From contig CAKVGW010000014.1 of the NCBI GenBank assembly GCA_934747325.1, forward strand, positions 1-36,752: 36,752 nucleotides of DNA, written 5' to 3'. This DNA is from an uncultured Candidatus Melainabacteria bacterium (lineage in GTDB: Bacteria; Cyanobacteriota; Vampirovibrionia; Gastranaerophilales; Gastranaerophilaceae). Position 1 is the first letter of the stretch. Each line of letters begins with the position of its first letter. A program made the translations under genes and the position numbers. The notes below the pieces were generated by a model, which was given only the letters and a program-made list of their open reading frames with translations, was not told the origin of the DNA and ran no database searches. This document shows positions 8,139-15,803 of the stretch, in pieces.

Positions 8139-9812
8139 GTGAAAGTTTTATCAATAGATAATATTAATAATAATCAGAGTTTTAAAGCGAAGAATATTAA
8201 AAAAGAAATATCAAAAGTTAATAGTAAACAAACTTTTGAAAAATTAGAAAAGGGGTCAAATAAAATTCCAAAAGAATTCTTGGCTGTTCGAAACGGTTGC
8301 TTAATTACAGGTGGAGTTTTTGGATTAGCAGCAGGCCTTCAGATGTTAAATGTGTCGCCATTAATTCTTTTACCGGCAGTCGGAATTATCGCAGGTTTAT
8401 CCTATACTCTGACCTCAATGAAGCTTAATGCCCATTCTAAAAACAAGATTTATTCAACAGATGATAAAACAAAACAAAAAATAAAGGATGAGTGCGGAAC
8501 TCAAAAATCAGAAAAAAAAGAAACTAAGGATATAAAAGAAGTAAAAAGTGAAAGCCCGATTGTGGTAAAAGAGCAGACAGCAGACCGATTTGCCGGAATG
8601 AGTCCAAAAGAAATTATTGATACTTATGATTCTAATCTTATAAAAGATGCAATAATAGCCGGTAAAATTGATTTAACAAAAATACCTTTACAAACTCTTA
8701 ATTTTAGGTTAAACAATGCGGATTACGAGGAAGTTGTTAATCATTTTGCAGAATCAATAAAAACAGAGATTGATGAAAATAGACAAACTCTATTACACAA
8801 ATGTGATGCAAAACAGGTTTATACTGTAATACAGAATTTATGGCAGTATCCTGAAGTGGTGGCAGAAATGATAACCGCTAAGGATGTAAACGGAGAAATG
8901 CCTATACACAAATATATTAATGATGATTATTCAGAAGAAAATTTTGAGAATATAAAACAGTTTTACTATGCTTTACATTCTAAAGGTCAATTAAATTATC
9001 AAACATTGTTAACAGTTTTTGAAGCAAAAAATGCAAATGGAGTTAGTGTACAAGATTGGCTGGAAGAGCATTGCCACAGAGAAAGAAAACAAAGACATTG
9101 TTTCCCATTCTCGGAAACTTTGCTTAGCCTCTTACACTATGCAAAAAAGGATTATGAAAATGAAACCGGTAAGGAGTATCAGCCGTTTATTCCGGTATCT
9201 GATTTAAAACGAAAAGCTTATGTTACAAGCTTAATTAATATGTCTAGTAAAATGAATTACGACAATATTATGCGAATTCTAAATGACAAAGAAATACAAA
9301 AAACAAATGGGCTTGATTTGAATTTACACGAAAATTATACGGCAGAAATTATAGAATATCTTATTAATAATGCTAATGTCCAAGAGGGTGCTAAAATTGT
9401 TGCAAAACTAAAAGCACTTAATTATTTGGATTATGATAAAGTAGATAGGAATGGTATATCGGTGATTGAACTTATTATGAATGCTGAGAATGACATGTTA
9501 CTTGAACTTGTTAAAAATAATACATTCAAATATAGACCGGAATTGGATTATGTTTACAATAATATCCAAAGCCCTGAATTTAAAGAAAAAATTAAAAAGT
9601 TGAAGTTTGATTTCGTAGAATTAAAAAATGCTGTAGAAATGTTATCTGTGGAAAAATTAGAAAAATATATAAGTCACTCGGATTCACCTTTGTATGACAA
9701 AAATATTCACGGTTTAGAAATGATAATACCGTCATATAAAATAGTGGGAAATAAATTTTTTAAGAAATATAACGAATATTTTCACCGATTCATACCTTAT
9801 CAGAGCTATTAA
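8139..9812 (+). CDS. Tandem-array protein with membrane hairpin and ankyrin-like repeats
   Basis: This 557-residue protein has unknown function and a GTG start. The N-terminus, MKVLSIDNINNNQSFKAK, is a diverged form of the tag. Two hydrophobic segments at about 53-70 and 74-93 form a likely membrane hairpin. A Lys/Glu-rich linker follows (about 105-145). Ankyrin-like or related units include DENRQTLLHK and DVNGEMPIHKY. The family C-terminal module is present: YDKVDRNGISVIELIMNAE, YRPELDYVYNNIQ, SPLYDKNIHGLEM. It thus joins the membrane and ankyrin-like features kept apart in the other members. It sits 6 bases behind the gene at 7413 and closes the array. It converges on the radical SAM gene. 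Confidence 0.85.
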   Translation: MKVLSIDNINNNQSFKAKNIKKEISKVNSKQTFEKLEKGSNKIPKEFLAVRNGCLITGGVFGLAAGLQMLNVSPLILLPAVGIIAGLSYTLTSMKLNAHSKNKIYSTDDKTKQKIKDECGTQKSEKKETKDIKEVKSESPIVVKEQTADRFAGMSPKEIIDTYDSNLIKDAIIAGKIDLTKIPLQTLNFRLNNADYEEVVNHFAESIKTEIDENRQTLLHKCDAKQVYTVIQNLWQYPEVVAEMITAKDVNGEMPIHKYINDDYSEENFENIKQFYYALHSKGQLNYQTLLTVFEAKNANGVSVQDWLEEHCHRERKQRHCFPFSETLLSLLHYAKKDYENETGKEYQPFIPVSDLKRKAYVTSLINMSSKMNYDNIMRILNDKEIQKTNGLDLNLHENYTAEIIEYLINNANVQEGAKIVAKLKALNYLDYDKVDRNGISVIELIMNAENDMLLELVKNNTFKYRPELDYVYNNIQSPEFKEKIKKLKFDFVELKNAVEMLSVEKLEKYISHSDSPLYDKNIHGLEMIIPSYKIVGNKFFKKYNEYFHRFIPYQSY

Positions 9813-9864
9813 ATTAACTTAAATGAACGTAATGACTCAATTACTTAGTGACTTAACGACTTTT

Positions 9865-11073
9865 TTAAAGATTTATGTCACTAAATACCGGTTTTGTTGG
9901 TGTTTTATTTTCATAATTAAGCTGAATTTTTGTAGGAAGTGTTAATTCTATTGGTGCTGAAATATAATCAACTTGTGATGCAGGCATTGTAGTATATACA
10001 TTACCGTTAATATCAATACATTTTAACGCTTCATCTCGGAGTTTTTCGAACTTTTCTCGCTCACTCAAACCTTCCCAGTCAATCACTTCATCAATAAGCT
10101 GTTGTTGCTCTAAAAAGTTCGTTTCTGCTTTAAAAAATCTCCGTCCGCGTCCACTAGCTTCTATAAGATGTGATTTATCAAATTGCGTAAGTTGTTCAGG
10201 TTTTAGCATTGGAATATCATCTAATTTTGAACCAACCATTTTTCTTAATTTTGCATAAATTTCTTCATAAAGTTGTTTTGCTGCATTTTCGTCGATGAGT
10301 TCATTGCCTTCCGCACTTGGTGCGTGACGATAAATTATATGAGCTTTATTGCTTGTAAATGCGTTTAAGAAAGTTGCTAATGTGTTCGCCATTCTTGAAG
10401 TATAAACATTTCTCAAAAAATCTGCTTTATCTTGATTATGATTTTTGCTTGCTTCTCTTGATTTTTCTAAAATTCCGACAAAAGGGTTTATGGAAATATC
10501 TACAGCCTCAATTATTGACGGATTTTTTTGTACAGCATTCGCCAATTCTTCGGAAGCTTTTTGAGCATAGCGAGAACCTTTATTCCAACCGGAAGTTACA
10601 AATAATACTGGAATATTTAATTTCTCATAAATTTCTTTGATAGCTTCAACAACACTGTGTTTTTTGTCTTTGCCCAAAATAGGGAAATCAGACGGATTGG
10701 AATCATCAACGATGCTTAAATATTTGTTTCCATTAAAGACATTGAATCCTAAACGCTCATTAAGCGTTTTAAATCCATCTAAGAAGCGCTCTAAATCTTC
10801 AAATAAAATGCTTCTATTATCTTCTGCTTTTGCATCTTTTAAACAATGTGAGCAACCAACTGTGCAACCCCTAAATAGATTCAATGTCTCAAATCTTTTA
10901 GTAATGAAACTAATTACGTCCATCGTTAAAGGTTTTTCACTATTAAACAAACAAATATCACTTTGCACCCCTTCTAAATTTTTGAGGTTTAATTTTGTTA
11001 AAGGATATTTGCTATCTTTAATAGAGTTAGGAATTTTATTAATGTATGTACTCATGTTGGATATAGGTTTCAT
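9865..11073 (-). CDS. Radical SAM domain protein
   Basis: This 402-residue protein has a clear radical SAM iron-sulfur signature CX3CX2C at C70, C74 and C77 (FRGCTVGCSHC). The family uses a 4Fe-4S cluster and S-adenosylmethionine to make a 5'-deoxyadenosyl radical. YLSIVDDSNPSDFP, VLFVTSGW and DISINPF have the spacing expected of strands of the partial TIM barrel. Near the C-terminus, KCIDINGNVYTTMPAS resembles the G.VY part of SPASM-type extensions, but no second cysteine cluster is visible, so no auxiliary cluster is predicted. The substrate is unknown. It is convergent with the array and divergent from the small repeat-peptide gene at 11776. A second Met, at residue 7, is an alternative start. 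Confidence 0.8.
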   Translation of the reverse strand: MKPISNMSTYINKIPNSIKDSKYPLTKLNLKNLEGVQSDICLFNSEKPLTMDVISFITKRFETLNLFRGCTVGCSHCLKDAKAEDNRSILFEDLERFLDGFKTLNERLGFNVFNGNKYLSIVDDSNPSDFPILGKDKKHSVVEAIKEIYEKLNIPVLFVTSGWNKGSRYAQKASEELANAVQKNPSIIEAVDISINPFVGILEKSREASKNHNQDKADFLRNVYTSRMANTLATFLNAFTSNKAHIIYRHAPSAEGNELIDENAAKQLYEEIYAKLRKMVGSKLDDIPMLKPEQLTQFDKSHLIEASGRGRRFFKAETNFLEQQQLIDEVIDWEGLSEREKFEKLRDEALKCIDINGNVYTTMPASQVDYISAPIELTLPTKIQLNYENKTPTKPVFSDINL

Positions 11074-11634
11074 TATGTATATAAAAAAATGTAAAAATAT
11101 TTTTTGCTACTTATTAAAAACTACTAAATATTAGAAAATTTTAATGTCGACCAAAAATCTCGTTTAGATATCTTTGTCTTTTAATCTTATCCCCTTAGTA
11201 CAACAAAAATCTTCATCTGTTTTATTCCTACAATGCTTACCTTCTTCGATTATGAAATTTTCTTTATTTTACATAAAACTCCTAAGGGAACAATTTAGGT
11301 ATAACCTGACGGATAAATTTGAAAAATGGGAATGCGGGGATTGTTTAGGTGTTGTTTAGATTTAAGGCACTTCCCTGAATTTAAGAAAAATTATCCTTTT
11401 TATCCTTTTCTTATCCCTAAAATTATCCTTTTTCCAGTTGGTTTGTGAAAATTTGCCTCAAACTCGGACAGGGGTTGAAATTATGAAAGGATAGAAAAAG
11501 GATAAAACTTCCGAATGGTGGGAAGTTAAATAATTTTTTGGGCAAGTTTCTAACCAAATTTGGAAGATTCTTTTTGCTGTTTGATTTGTAACAATTTCTT
11601 AATAATCAAGAGAAATATCTACTGACTTTATTAT
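11074..11634. other. Non-coding interval with a cluster of TTATCC motifs
   Basis: No convincing gene lies here. TTATCC or TATCC occurs at 11187, 11391, 11401, 11411 and 11423. The reverse form GGATA follows at 11489 and 11500, with T-rich or A-rich runs after most copies. The arrangement gives inverted arms around 11391-11430 and 11481-11505. It could be regulatory, structural or the scar of a lost element. I do not recognise it. Confidence 0.4.
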
Positions 11635-11663
11635 TTGACAAATTTCAGTTTTAAATTTACAAT
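11635..11663 (+). promoter_or_regulatory. Strong sigma-70-type promoter for the small repeat-peptide gene
   Basis: TTGACA at 11635-11640, a 17-bp spacer and TACAAT at 11658-11663 form a near-consensus promoter. The expected transcript starts near 11670, leaving about 105 bases of leader that holds a 15-codon upstream ORF. Confidence 0.7.
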
Positions 11664-11715
11664 TAGGATGTTGATTACGGAGTGCTAACTGGCTGGATAA
11701 TTCAGAGGTTAAATA

Positions 11716-11763
11716 ATGAAAACAGAACAGATTACAAGATTGTTTAATTACAAACGAAAATGA
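11716..11763 (+). CDS. Short upstream ORF (15 codons) in the leader of the 11776 gene
   Basis: ATG 11716 opens a 15-residue peptide, MKTEQITRLFNYKRK, ending in TGA at 11761-11763. AGAGG at 11704-11708 is well placed as its ribosome-binding site. It ends 12 bases before the start of the next ORF, so its translation could influence that gene by coupling. It may be only a chance ORF. The strong promoter and ribosome-binding site are the reasons to list it. Confidence 0.4.
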   Translation: MKTEQITRLFNYKRK

Positions 11764-11775
11764 ATAGGAATGTGT

Positions 11776-12051
11776 ATGAAAATAAAAATTTTTAATAATT
11801 TATTTAAGTCATCTATTTATAAACCTAAAACCAACGTTCCGCGACCTCCAATTACAAATTACGATCCAAATAATATTACTCAAGAAGAATTTAAGGCGTA
11901 TGTTCATTATTTAGCCAAGAACAAAATCAACAGAACTTTTATTGAACCAGCTAAATTTATTACTGAGGCAGAACGTGCTGAAATAAAAGAATTTAAGGAT
12001 AGAATCCATTATTTAGCTAAAAATAAAATTAATCGAACTTTTTACTGTTGA
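11776..12051 (+). CDS. Small protein with a duplicated HYLAKNKINRTF motif
   Basis: This 91-residue protein is unrecognised. I choose ATG 11776 because AGGA at 11766-11769 is 6 bases upstream; ATG 11770 would overlap too closely. After a basic, proline-containing start it carries two copies of EFKxx(V/I)HYLAKNKINRTF, 34 residues apart, the second almost at the C-terminus. The nucleotide copies (11902-11940 and 12004-12042) differ at six synonymous codons and one V/I change, so the peptide itself has been conserved. A strong promoter lies upstream and a terminator downstream. The gene is divergent from the radical SAM gene. It could be a small binding protein or a modified-peptide precursor; neither is shown. 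Confidence 0.65.
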   Translation: MKIKIFNNLFKSSIYKPKTNVPRPPITNYDPNNITQEEFKAYVHYLAKNKINRTFIEPAKFITEAERAEIKEFKDRIHYLAKNKINRTFYC

Positions 12052-12068
12052 TTACAACAAGTCCGTCG

Positions 12069-12100
12069 GGTGTAAATTTTTGCACCTAATTTTAATTTTT
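12069..12100 (+). terminator. Intrinsic terminator after the small repeat-peptide gene
   Basis: GGTGTAA and TTGCACC (one G:U pair) flank a 4-nt loop and are followed by TAATTTTAATTTTTT. It sits 17 bases after the stop at 12051. Confidence 0.65.
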
Positions 12101-12120
12101 TAAAATAAACTTGTAAGTAT

Positions 12121-12144
12121 GTAGGTCGATTTTAAATCGACTAC
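12121..12144. repeat. Palindromic intergenic repeat
   Basis: GTAG-G-TCGATTT pairs with AAATCGACTAC with one bulged G, then AAAAATTT. The GTAGGTCG start recalls the junction hairpins of the tandem array (TAGGTCG, TAGGTAG), so it may belong to the same repeat class. The rest of 12052-12446 not listed separately shows no gene. Confidence 0.5.
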
Positions 12145-12224
12145 AAAAATTTCTCATTTCATCTGACAGTTTTCTTAAACGGTAAGTCAATTTATATCAG
12201 GAACAATAACTTCTTTTTCTATTA

Positions 12225-12259
12225 AAAAATAGGATTTCAAAACCCTTGAAATCCTATTA
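12225..12259 (-). terminator. Terminator of the original tRNA-fMet gene (displaced)
   Basis: On the minus strand AGGATTTCAA and TTGAAATCCT pair around a 5-nt loop (12231-12255), followed by a T-run. It lies just beyond the displaced tRNA 3' half, where the chromosomal tRNA terminator should be if the element entered this gene. Confidence 0.7.
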
Positions 12260-12260
12260 T

Positions 12261-12311
12261 ATCAATTGGTTGCGGGAGCTGGATTTGAACCAACGACCTT
12301 CGGGTTATGAG
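12261..12311 (-). repeat. attL: 51-bp direct repeat holding the displaced tRNA-fMet 3' half
   Basis: The 51 bases are identical to 22277-22327. Bases 12267-12311 are the 3' 45 nt of tRNA-fMet, from the anticodon through the T arm and CCA. After 12311 the sequence leaves the tRNA. It is therefore a tRNA remnant, not a functional gene. It marks the left boundary of the integrative element. Confidence 0.92.
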
Positions 12312-12426
12312 GATAGTCTCGTGTTACCCAACCCCAAACAATTTTTCACGATTTACCACTACTTGGCACGAATTTTTATAAAAATTTATTTTGTTTCACT
12401 AGGTTGATTATAATTTGTTAAACTCA

Positions 12427-12449
12427 TGTGTTGCGGAATGTGTTGTTTA
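12427..12449. repeat. Paired TGTGTTG motif near attL
   Basis: TGTGTTG occurs at 12427 and 12439, exactly 12 bases apart. The 23-base block matches 22211-22233 near the other end at 21 positions, in the same orientation. It could be an integrase arm-type or accessory protein site. It overlaps the last codon of the helicase gene. Confidence 0.5.
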
Positions 12450-14921
12450 ATTAATATGATACTGTAATTCAAAATCTAAAATAGGATTTTCATGCTCTTG
12501 TTCCATTAGTTTTCTAATATCTTTATTTATTTCTAGAATTTCGTCATTTGGAATATCTAAATTTAGATAAGGTAAATATTTTTCTTGGGTTAAACATTCT
12601 GTTAACTCAATAGAAAAACCATTCTTTAGCAAACAAATTTTTACAGGGTCAGTACTTCCATATTTTATTGCATTGTAAAAATTAGAACAAACAAGGTTAA
12701 GTTCATTTAAAACTTCAACGTACTTTATTAAAAAATTATCAACAAAATCTTGTTCTTCTTTAATTCTCAAAATTGCTATATTAATTCGTTCTACTGGTGT
12801 TTTGGTTAATATATTTATATGTAATGGGTAAATGCCAGTATCAGCATCTTTTTTCACTTCTCCCCACTTTTGCCCTACATATATTGTTGGTTGTTCACTT
12901 TCTTTAAATTTCCAGTAGTTAGTAAATAAGGATATCATTTCTTTAAATGATTTCCCCGATAATCGCCAATATAAAAATTTTGAATAAAATTTTCTAGTTT
13001 CAATATTATTAAAACGCATTATATTTCTATCTTCTATATTAATATTAACAAAAAATACTTTATATATTGTTTCCATTAATACATCTGACGTTGTTATATT
13101 CAAATTTGAATCAATATTTGCAAGATTCGTAATCAATTTATCTTCATTTTCTTTGATATTGAAATCATGAATATTATGTTTATAACATAATTTCCCGATT
13201 TCTGATTGTATTTGGTTAATTTTTATATTAGGAATTGTTCCAGGTTCAGTATTTTCTATATAATCAATGATGTTTTCTATTTTGTTTTTGTTTGTATTAT
13301 TAATCTCGCATTGTTCTAGCAAGACATTCTTGATATCATCTTTGATTTCTTTTATATCTAAAGAACTCTTTAAAAATTTTTCTAAATTTCGTCTTTGCCC
13401 CATAATGGGATTATCAATAATAAATATTTGAGGAGATAGTAATTTTAAATTTCCATTGTTACTATTAAATATTTCACTAAAACGACAAACTCTGCCTATT
13501 AAATTCTTAAATTGAGATTTGGATAATTTATTTTTTCCTTTTTTATAAGATAGTAAAAACATCTTCTCAGCAGGAATATTTACTCCCTCTAAAAGTGTTG
13601 AAGTCGTTATTATATATTTAAAGTTTGGATTTTTACTAAATATTTTTTCAACATATAATTTTATAATATCAGGCATACTTGCATGATGGTAAACAACCCC
13701 TTTCTTTAAACAAGTCAATAATTTATAATCTTTATGTGAATAATTTTGGATTGCTTTATAATCATTATCATTTTCTATATCTGAAATATTTGGCAAAGTC
13801 TCTATAAATTCTAAAACAAATTTTTCAACATCTCTAGGTTTATTTATATACAAAATATTTTTGTTTCCTGAATGATTCTTTATAAACTCTATATAATTTG
13901 TATCTTTTTCATCTAAATCCATATCAAAAAACATATTTGTTGATTGGTCAAATAATTTAAAATTAAGACCATTAATATTATTTAACACATAAAATTTTTC
14001 AGATTTTAAATTTTCTGAAATTTTGCTTGAACTAATTGGAAGGTTGGAATATTTGAGTTTTAAATTATTGACATCAGATATAAATGGACTGAAATAGTTA
14101 AATTTGGTGTTTGGATTGCGTTTGTTTAAAATTAGTTGGACTTGCCCAAGTAAGGAAGCTCTATCATCATCAGAGAAAATATTGTGAGCTTCATCTATAA
14201 ATATACAGTCAAAATAAACATTTTTATGTTTATTCATTAACGCCTGTAATCTTTCTTGAGTTAGTACCGCAATAAAATTTTCTTCGTTTCCTTTGTATAA
14301 TTCTGGGTGAGTAATAATTTTCCTAAATGCCCTACAAATATCATCATGTTTTATTAGTCTACGTTTAGTTTGTGCTAATAATGCTTTACTAGGTACTATT
14401 ATACAAATTTTTTTATCCAAGTTCTCTTTGACTTTTGCTATTATAAGTTCAGATTTACCGTATGATGTTGGAGCAATAACCGCAATATTGTTTAATTTGT
14501 CTTGTGTAAAATTTTCAAATAAACTTTTCTGTTGACAAGATAGATATATATCCCCTCTTTTAAAAATTTCATTAAATGAAGATAGCCATGTTAAAAAGAA
14601 GTTATTACCAATTTGTTCTTCACTAAGATAATTTTCTTCTATAAATTTTACAATAGGAATATAACCTTGATTTATAGAGGTTTCGTACAATGGTTCATAA
14701 TCAGAAAATTTTGTAGAATATTCTAAAATTATTCTATAACCAAGTTTATTTATATTATTATCATCTTGATTTAAGAATATAATAGCTAATTTAAGTAAAA
14801 ACATTTTTTCATCAATTGATAACGTTGGAACTTCTTTAGTTATCAATTCTTTATATAATCGATAAAAGTCATCTTGTTTGTATGCAGAATTTCTCAATTT
14901 ATTTAATGTTACGCATTGCAT
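12447..14921 (-). CDS. hamB: HamB-like superfamily 2 helicase of a Hachiman defence system
   Basis: This 824-residue protein is an SF2 helicase. Visible motifs are the Walker A region APTSYGKS (150-157), IIVPSKALLAQTKRRL (motif Ia region), DEAH (243-246), GVVYHHASMPD (408-418), TSTLLEGVNIP (440-450, motif V) and NLIGRVCR (473-480, motif VI). The long C-terminal part shows no recognised domain. The start overlaps the end of the hamA-like gene by 13 bases, with AGGAG upstream, so the two are translationally coupled. Hachiman is a known two-gene anti-phage system of a DUF1837 protein plus a helicase, where HamB is thought to sense or process nucleic acid and control the HamA nuclease. Gene order and motifs fit that. 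Family membership is recalled, not searched. Confidence 0.85.
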   Translation of the reverse strand: MQCVTLNKLRNSAYKQDDFYRLYKELITKEVPTLSIDEKMFLLKLAIIFLNQDDNNINKLGYRIILEYSTKFSDYEPLYETSINQGYIPIVKFIEENYLSEEQIGNNFFLTWLSSFNEIFKRGDIYLSCQQKSLFENFTQDKLNNIAVIAPTSYGKSELIIAKVKENLDKKICIIVPSKALLAQTKRRLIKHDDICRAFRKIITHPELYKGNEENFIAVLTQERLQALMNKHKNVYFDCIFIDEAHNIFSDDDRASLLGQVQLILNKRNPNTKFNYFSPFISDVNNLKLKYSNLPISSSKISENLKSEKFYVLNNINGLNFKLFDQSTNMFFDMDLDEKDTNYIEFIKNHSGNKNILYINKPRDVEKFVLEFIETLPNISDIENDNDYKAIQNYSHKDYKLLTCLKKGVVYHHASMPDIIKLYVEKIFSKNPNFKYIITTSTLLEGVNIPAEKMFLLSYKKGKNKLSKSQFKNLIGRVCRFSEIFNSNNGNLKLLSPQIFIIDNPIMGQRRNLEKFLKSSLDIKEIKDDIKNVLLEQCEINNTNKNKIENIIDYIENTEPGTIPNIKINQIQSEIGKLCYKHNIHDFNIKENEDKLITNLANIDSNLNITTSDVLMETIYKVFFVNINIEDRNIMRFNNIETRKFYSKFLYWRLSGKSFKEMISLFTNYWKFKESEQPTIYVGQKWGEVKKDADTGIYPLHINILTKTPVERINIAILRIKEEQDFVDNFLIKYVEVLNELNLVCSNFYNAIKYGSTDPVKICLLKNGFSIELTECLTQEKYLPYLNLDIPNDEILEINKDIRKLMEQEHENPILDFELQYHIN

Positions 14922-15721
14922 TTTTCATACTCCTCATTGAAAAATTGCTCAATTTTTTGAAAAGTACTCTTTTGTATAGAAAATAAAATCGTTTCAGAAA
15001 AATTATTACGCCGACAATGTCGTGCATAAAAACTTTTAATTTCTTGTAAATCAATTCTATCATTTATATCACTAAAACAGACAGAAATTAATATAACTTT
15101 TTTATCATCAGATATATGAGAGTTTCTGTCTCTTTGAAGTAATTCATGTAAATTTAAAACTTGTCTATTTTTTATATTTTGCATATACAAATTTGCATCG
15201 TATTTAGCATTGTCCCAAAGAACTGTCCTTGTAGAATCAGTCAATTTGTCTTTCAAATCACTTTCTGCTTTGTACAATAAGCCATTATTAGATTGACTGA
15301 CCGTCTTATTTTTTGCCTTCTCGCCAGATTTAACTTCACCATATCTTATACAATTTTGTAGAGTGTCTATGTATAAAATATCAAATCCCTTTCGTATACT
15401 AGACTCTTCTTTATTAAAATATGGAGTAAATACTTTTAAATTATTTGCATACAAATTTATAAGGATATGTGCAATTATTTCTCCAAGCATTCCTTTTTTG
15501 ATATCTTCGCTTTTACTATCATATCTTTCTTTAAAACTTTTAATAGTATCTTCAAATGGGTAATATTTTATATCTTCGGGATTATTTATTGTCGGACCAT
15601 AGCATACAATCGTTAAAACTTCTTTAATATGTTTTTTAAAATTTTCAGAAAAATCTTTAATATAACAAATAGTTATATTGTCATCTTTTAGAAGTTCGAT
15701 TTCATTAGATAAAGTTACCAT
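14909..15721 (-). CDS. hamA: HamA-like (DUF1837) PD-(D/E)XK nuclease of a Hachiman defence system
   Basis: This 270-residue protein fits the DUF1837/HamA family in length and motif layout: GMLGEIIAHIL with E81, RKGFDILYID with D114, and YGEVKSG with E129 and K131. Together these form the PD-(D/E)XK-type nuclease core expected of HamA, the toxic effector of Hachiman. Bases 15722-15731 hold AAAGGA on the minus strand as its ribosome-binding site. Its own promoter lies at 15740-15768. The helicase gene follows with overlap. It sits at the left end of the tRNA-fMet element, next to the integrase, a common cargo position. The assignment rests on motifs plus the helicase partner. Confidence 0.82.
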   Translation of the reverse strand: MVTLSNEIELLKDDNITICYIKDFSENFKKHIKEVLTIVCYGPTINNPEDIKYYPFEDTIKSFKERYDSKSEDIKKGMLGEIIAHILINLYANNLKVFTPYFNKEESSIRKGFDILYIDTLQNCIRYGEVKSGEKAKNKTVSQSNNGLLYKAESDLKDKLTDSTRTVLWDNAKYDANLYMQNIKNRQVLNLHELLQRDRNSHISDDKKVILISVCFSDINDRIDLQEIKSFYARHCRRNNFSETILFSIQKSTFQKIEQFFNEEYEKCNA

Positions 15722-15739
15722 TCTACAATCCTTTTCCTA

Positions 15740-15768
15740 ATTATATTAAAATTTTAAGAAAAAGACAA
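15740..15768 (-). promoter_or_regulatory. Promoter of the hamAB pair
   Basis: On the minus strand TTGTCT (15763-15768), a 17-bp spacer and TATAAT (15740-15745) form a good sigma-70-type promoter. It begins after the integrase stop, so the defence pair can be expressed independently of the recombinase genes. Confidence 0.7.
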
Positions 15769-15784
15769 ATTTGTTAAGTATTTA

Positions 15785-15800
15785 ATAGCCACATGGCTAT
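15785..15800 (-). terminator. Small hairpin between the integrase and hamA genes
   Basis: ATAGCC and GGCTAT flank a 4-nt loop, just after the integrase stop and before the hamAB promoter. The following T content is weak, so termination may be partial. Confidence 0.4.
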
Positions 15801-15803
15801 ATT

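Noticed and set aside
10359..11134. Plus-strand ORFs opposite the radical SAM gene
   Set aside because: They are antisense shadows with no domain logic; the minus-strand frame has the CX3CX2C motif.
11187..11505. CRISPR array
   Set aside because: The repeats are only 5-6 bases, occur in both orientations and have no regular spacers; no cas genes are present.
12267..12311. Second tRNA-Met gene at the left repeat
   Set aside because: Only the 3' 45 nt are present; the 5' acceptor strand, D arm and 5' anticodon stem are missing. It is the displaced attL half.
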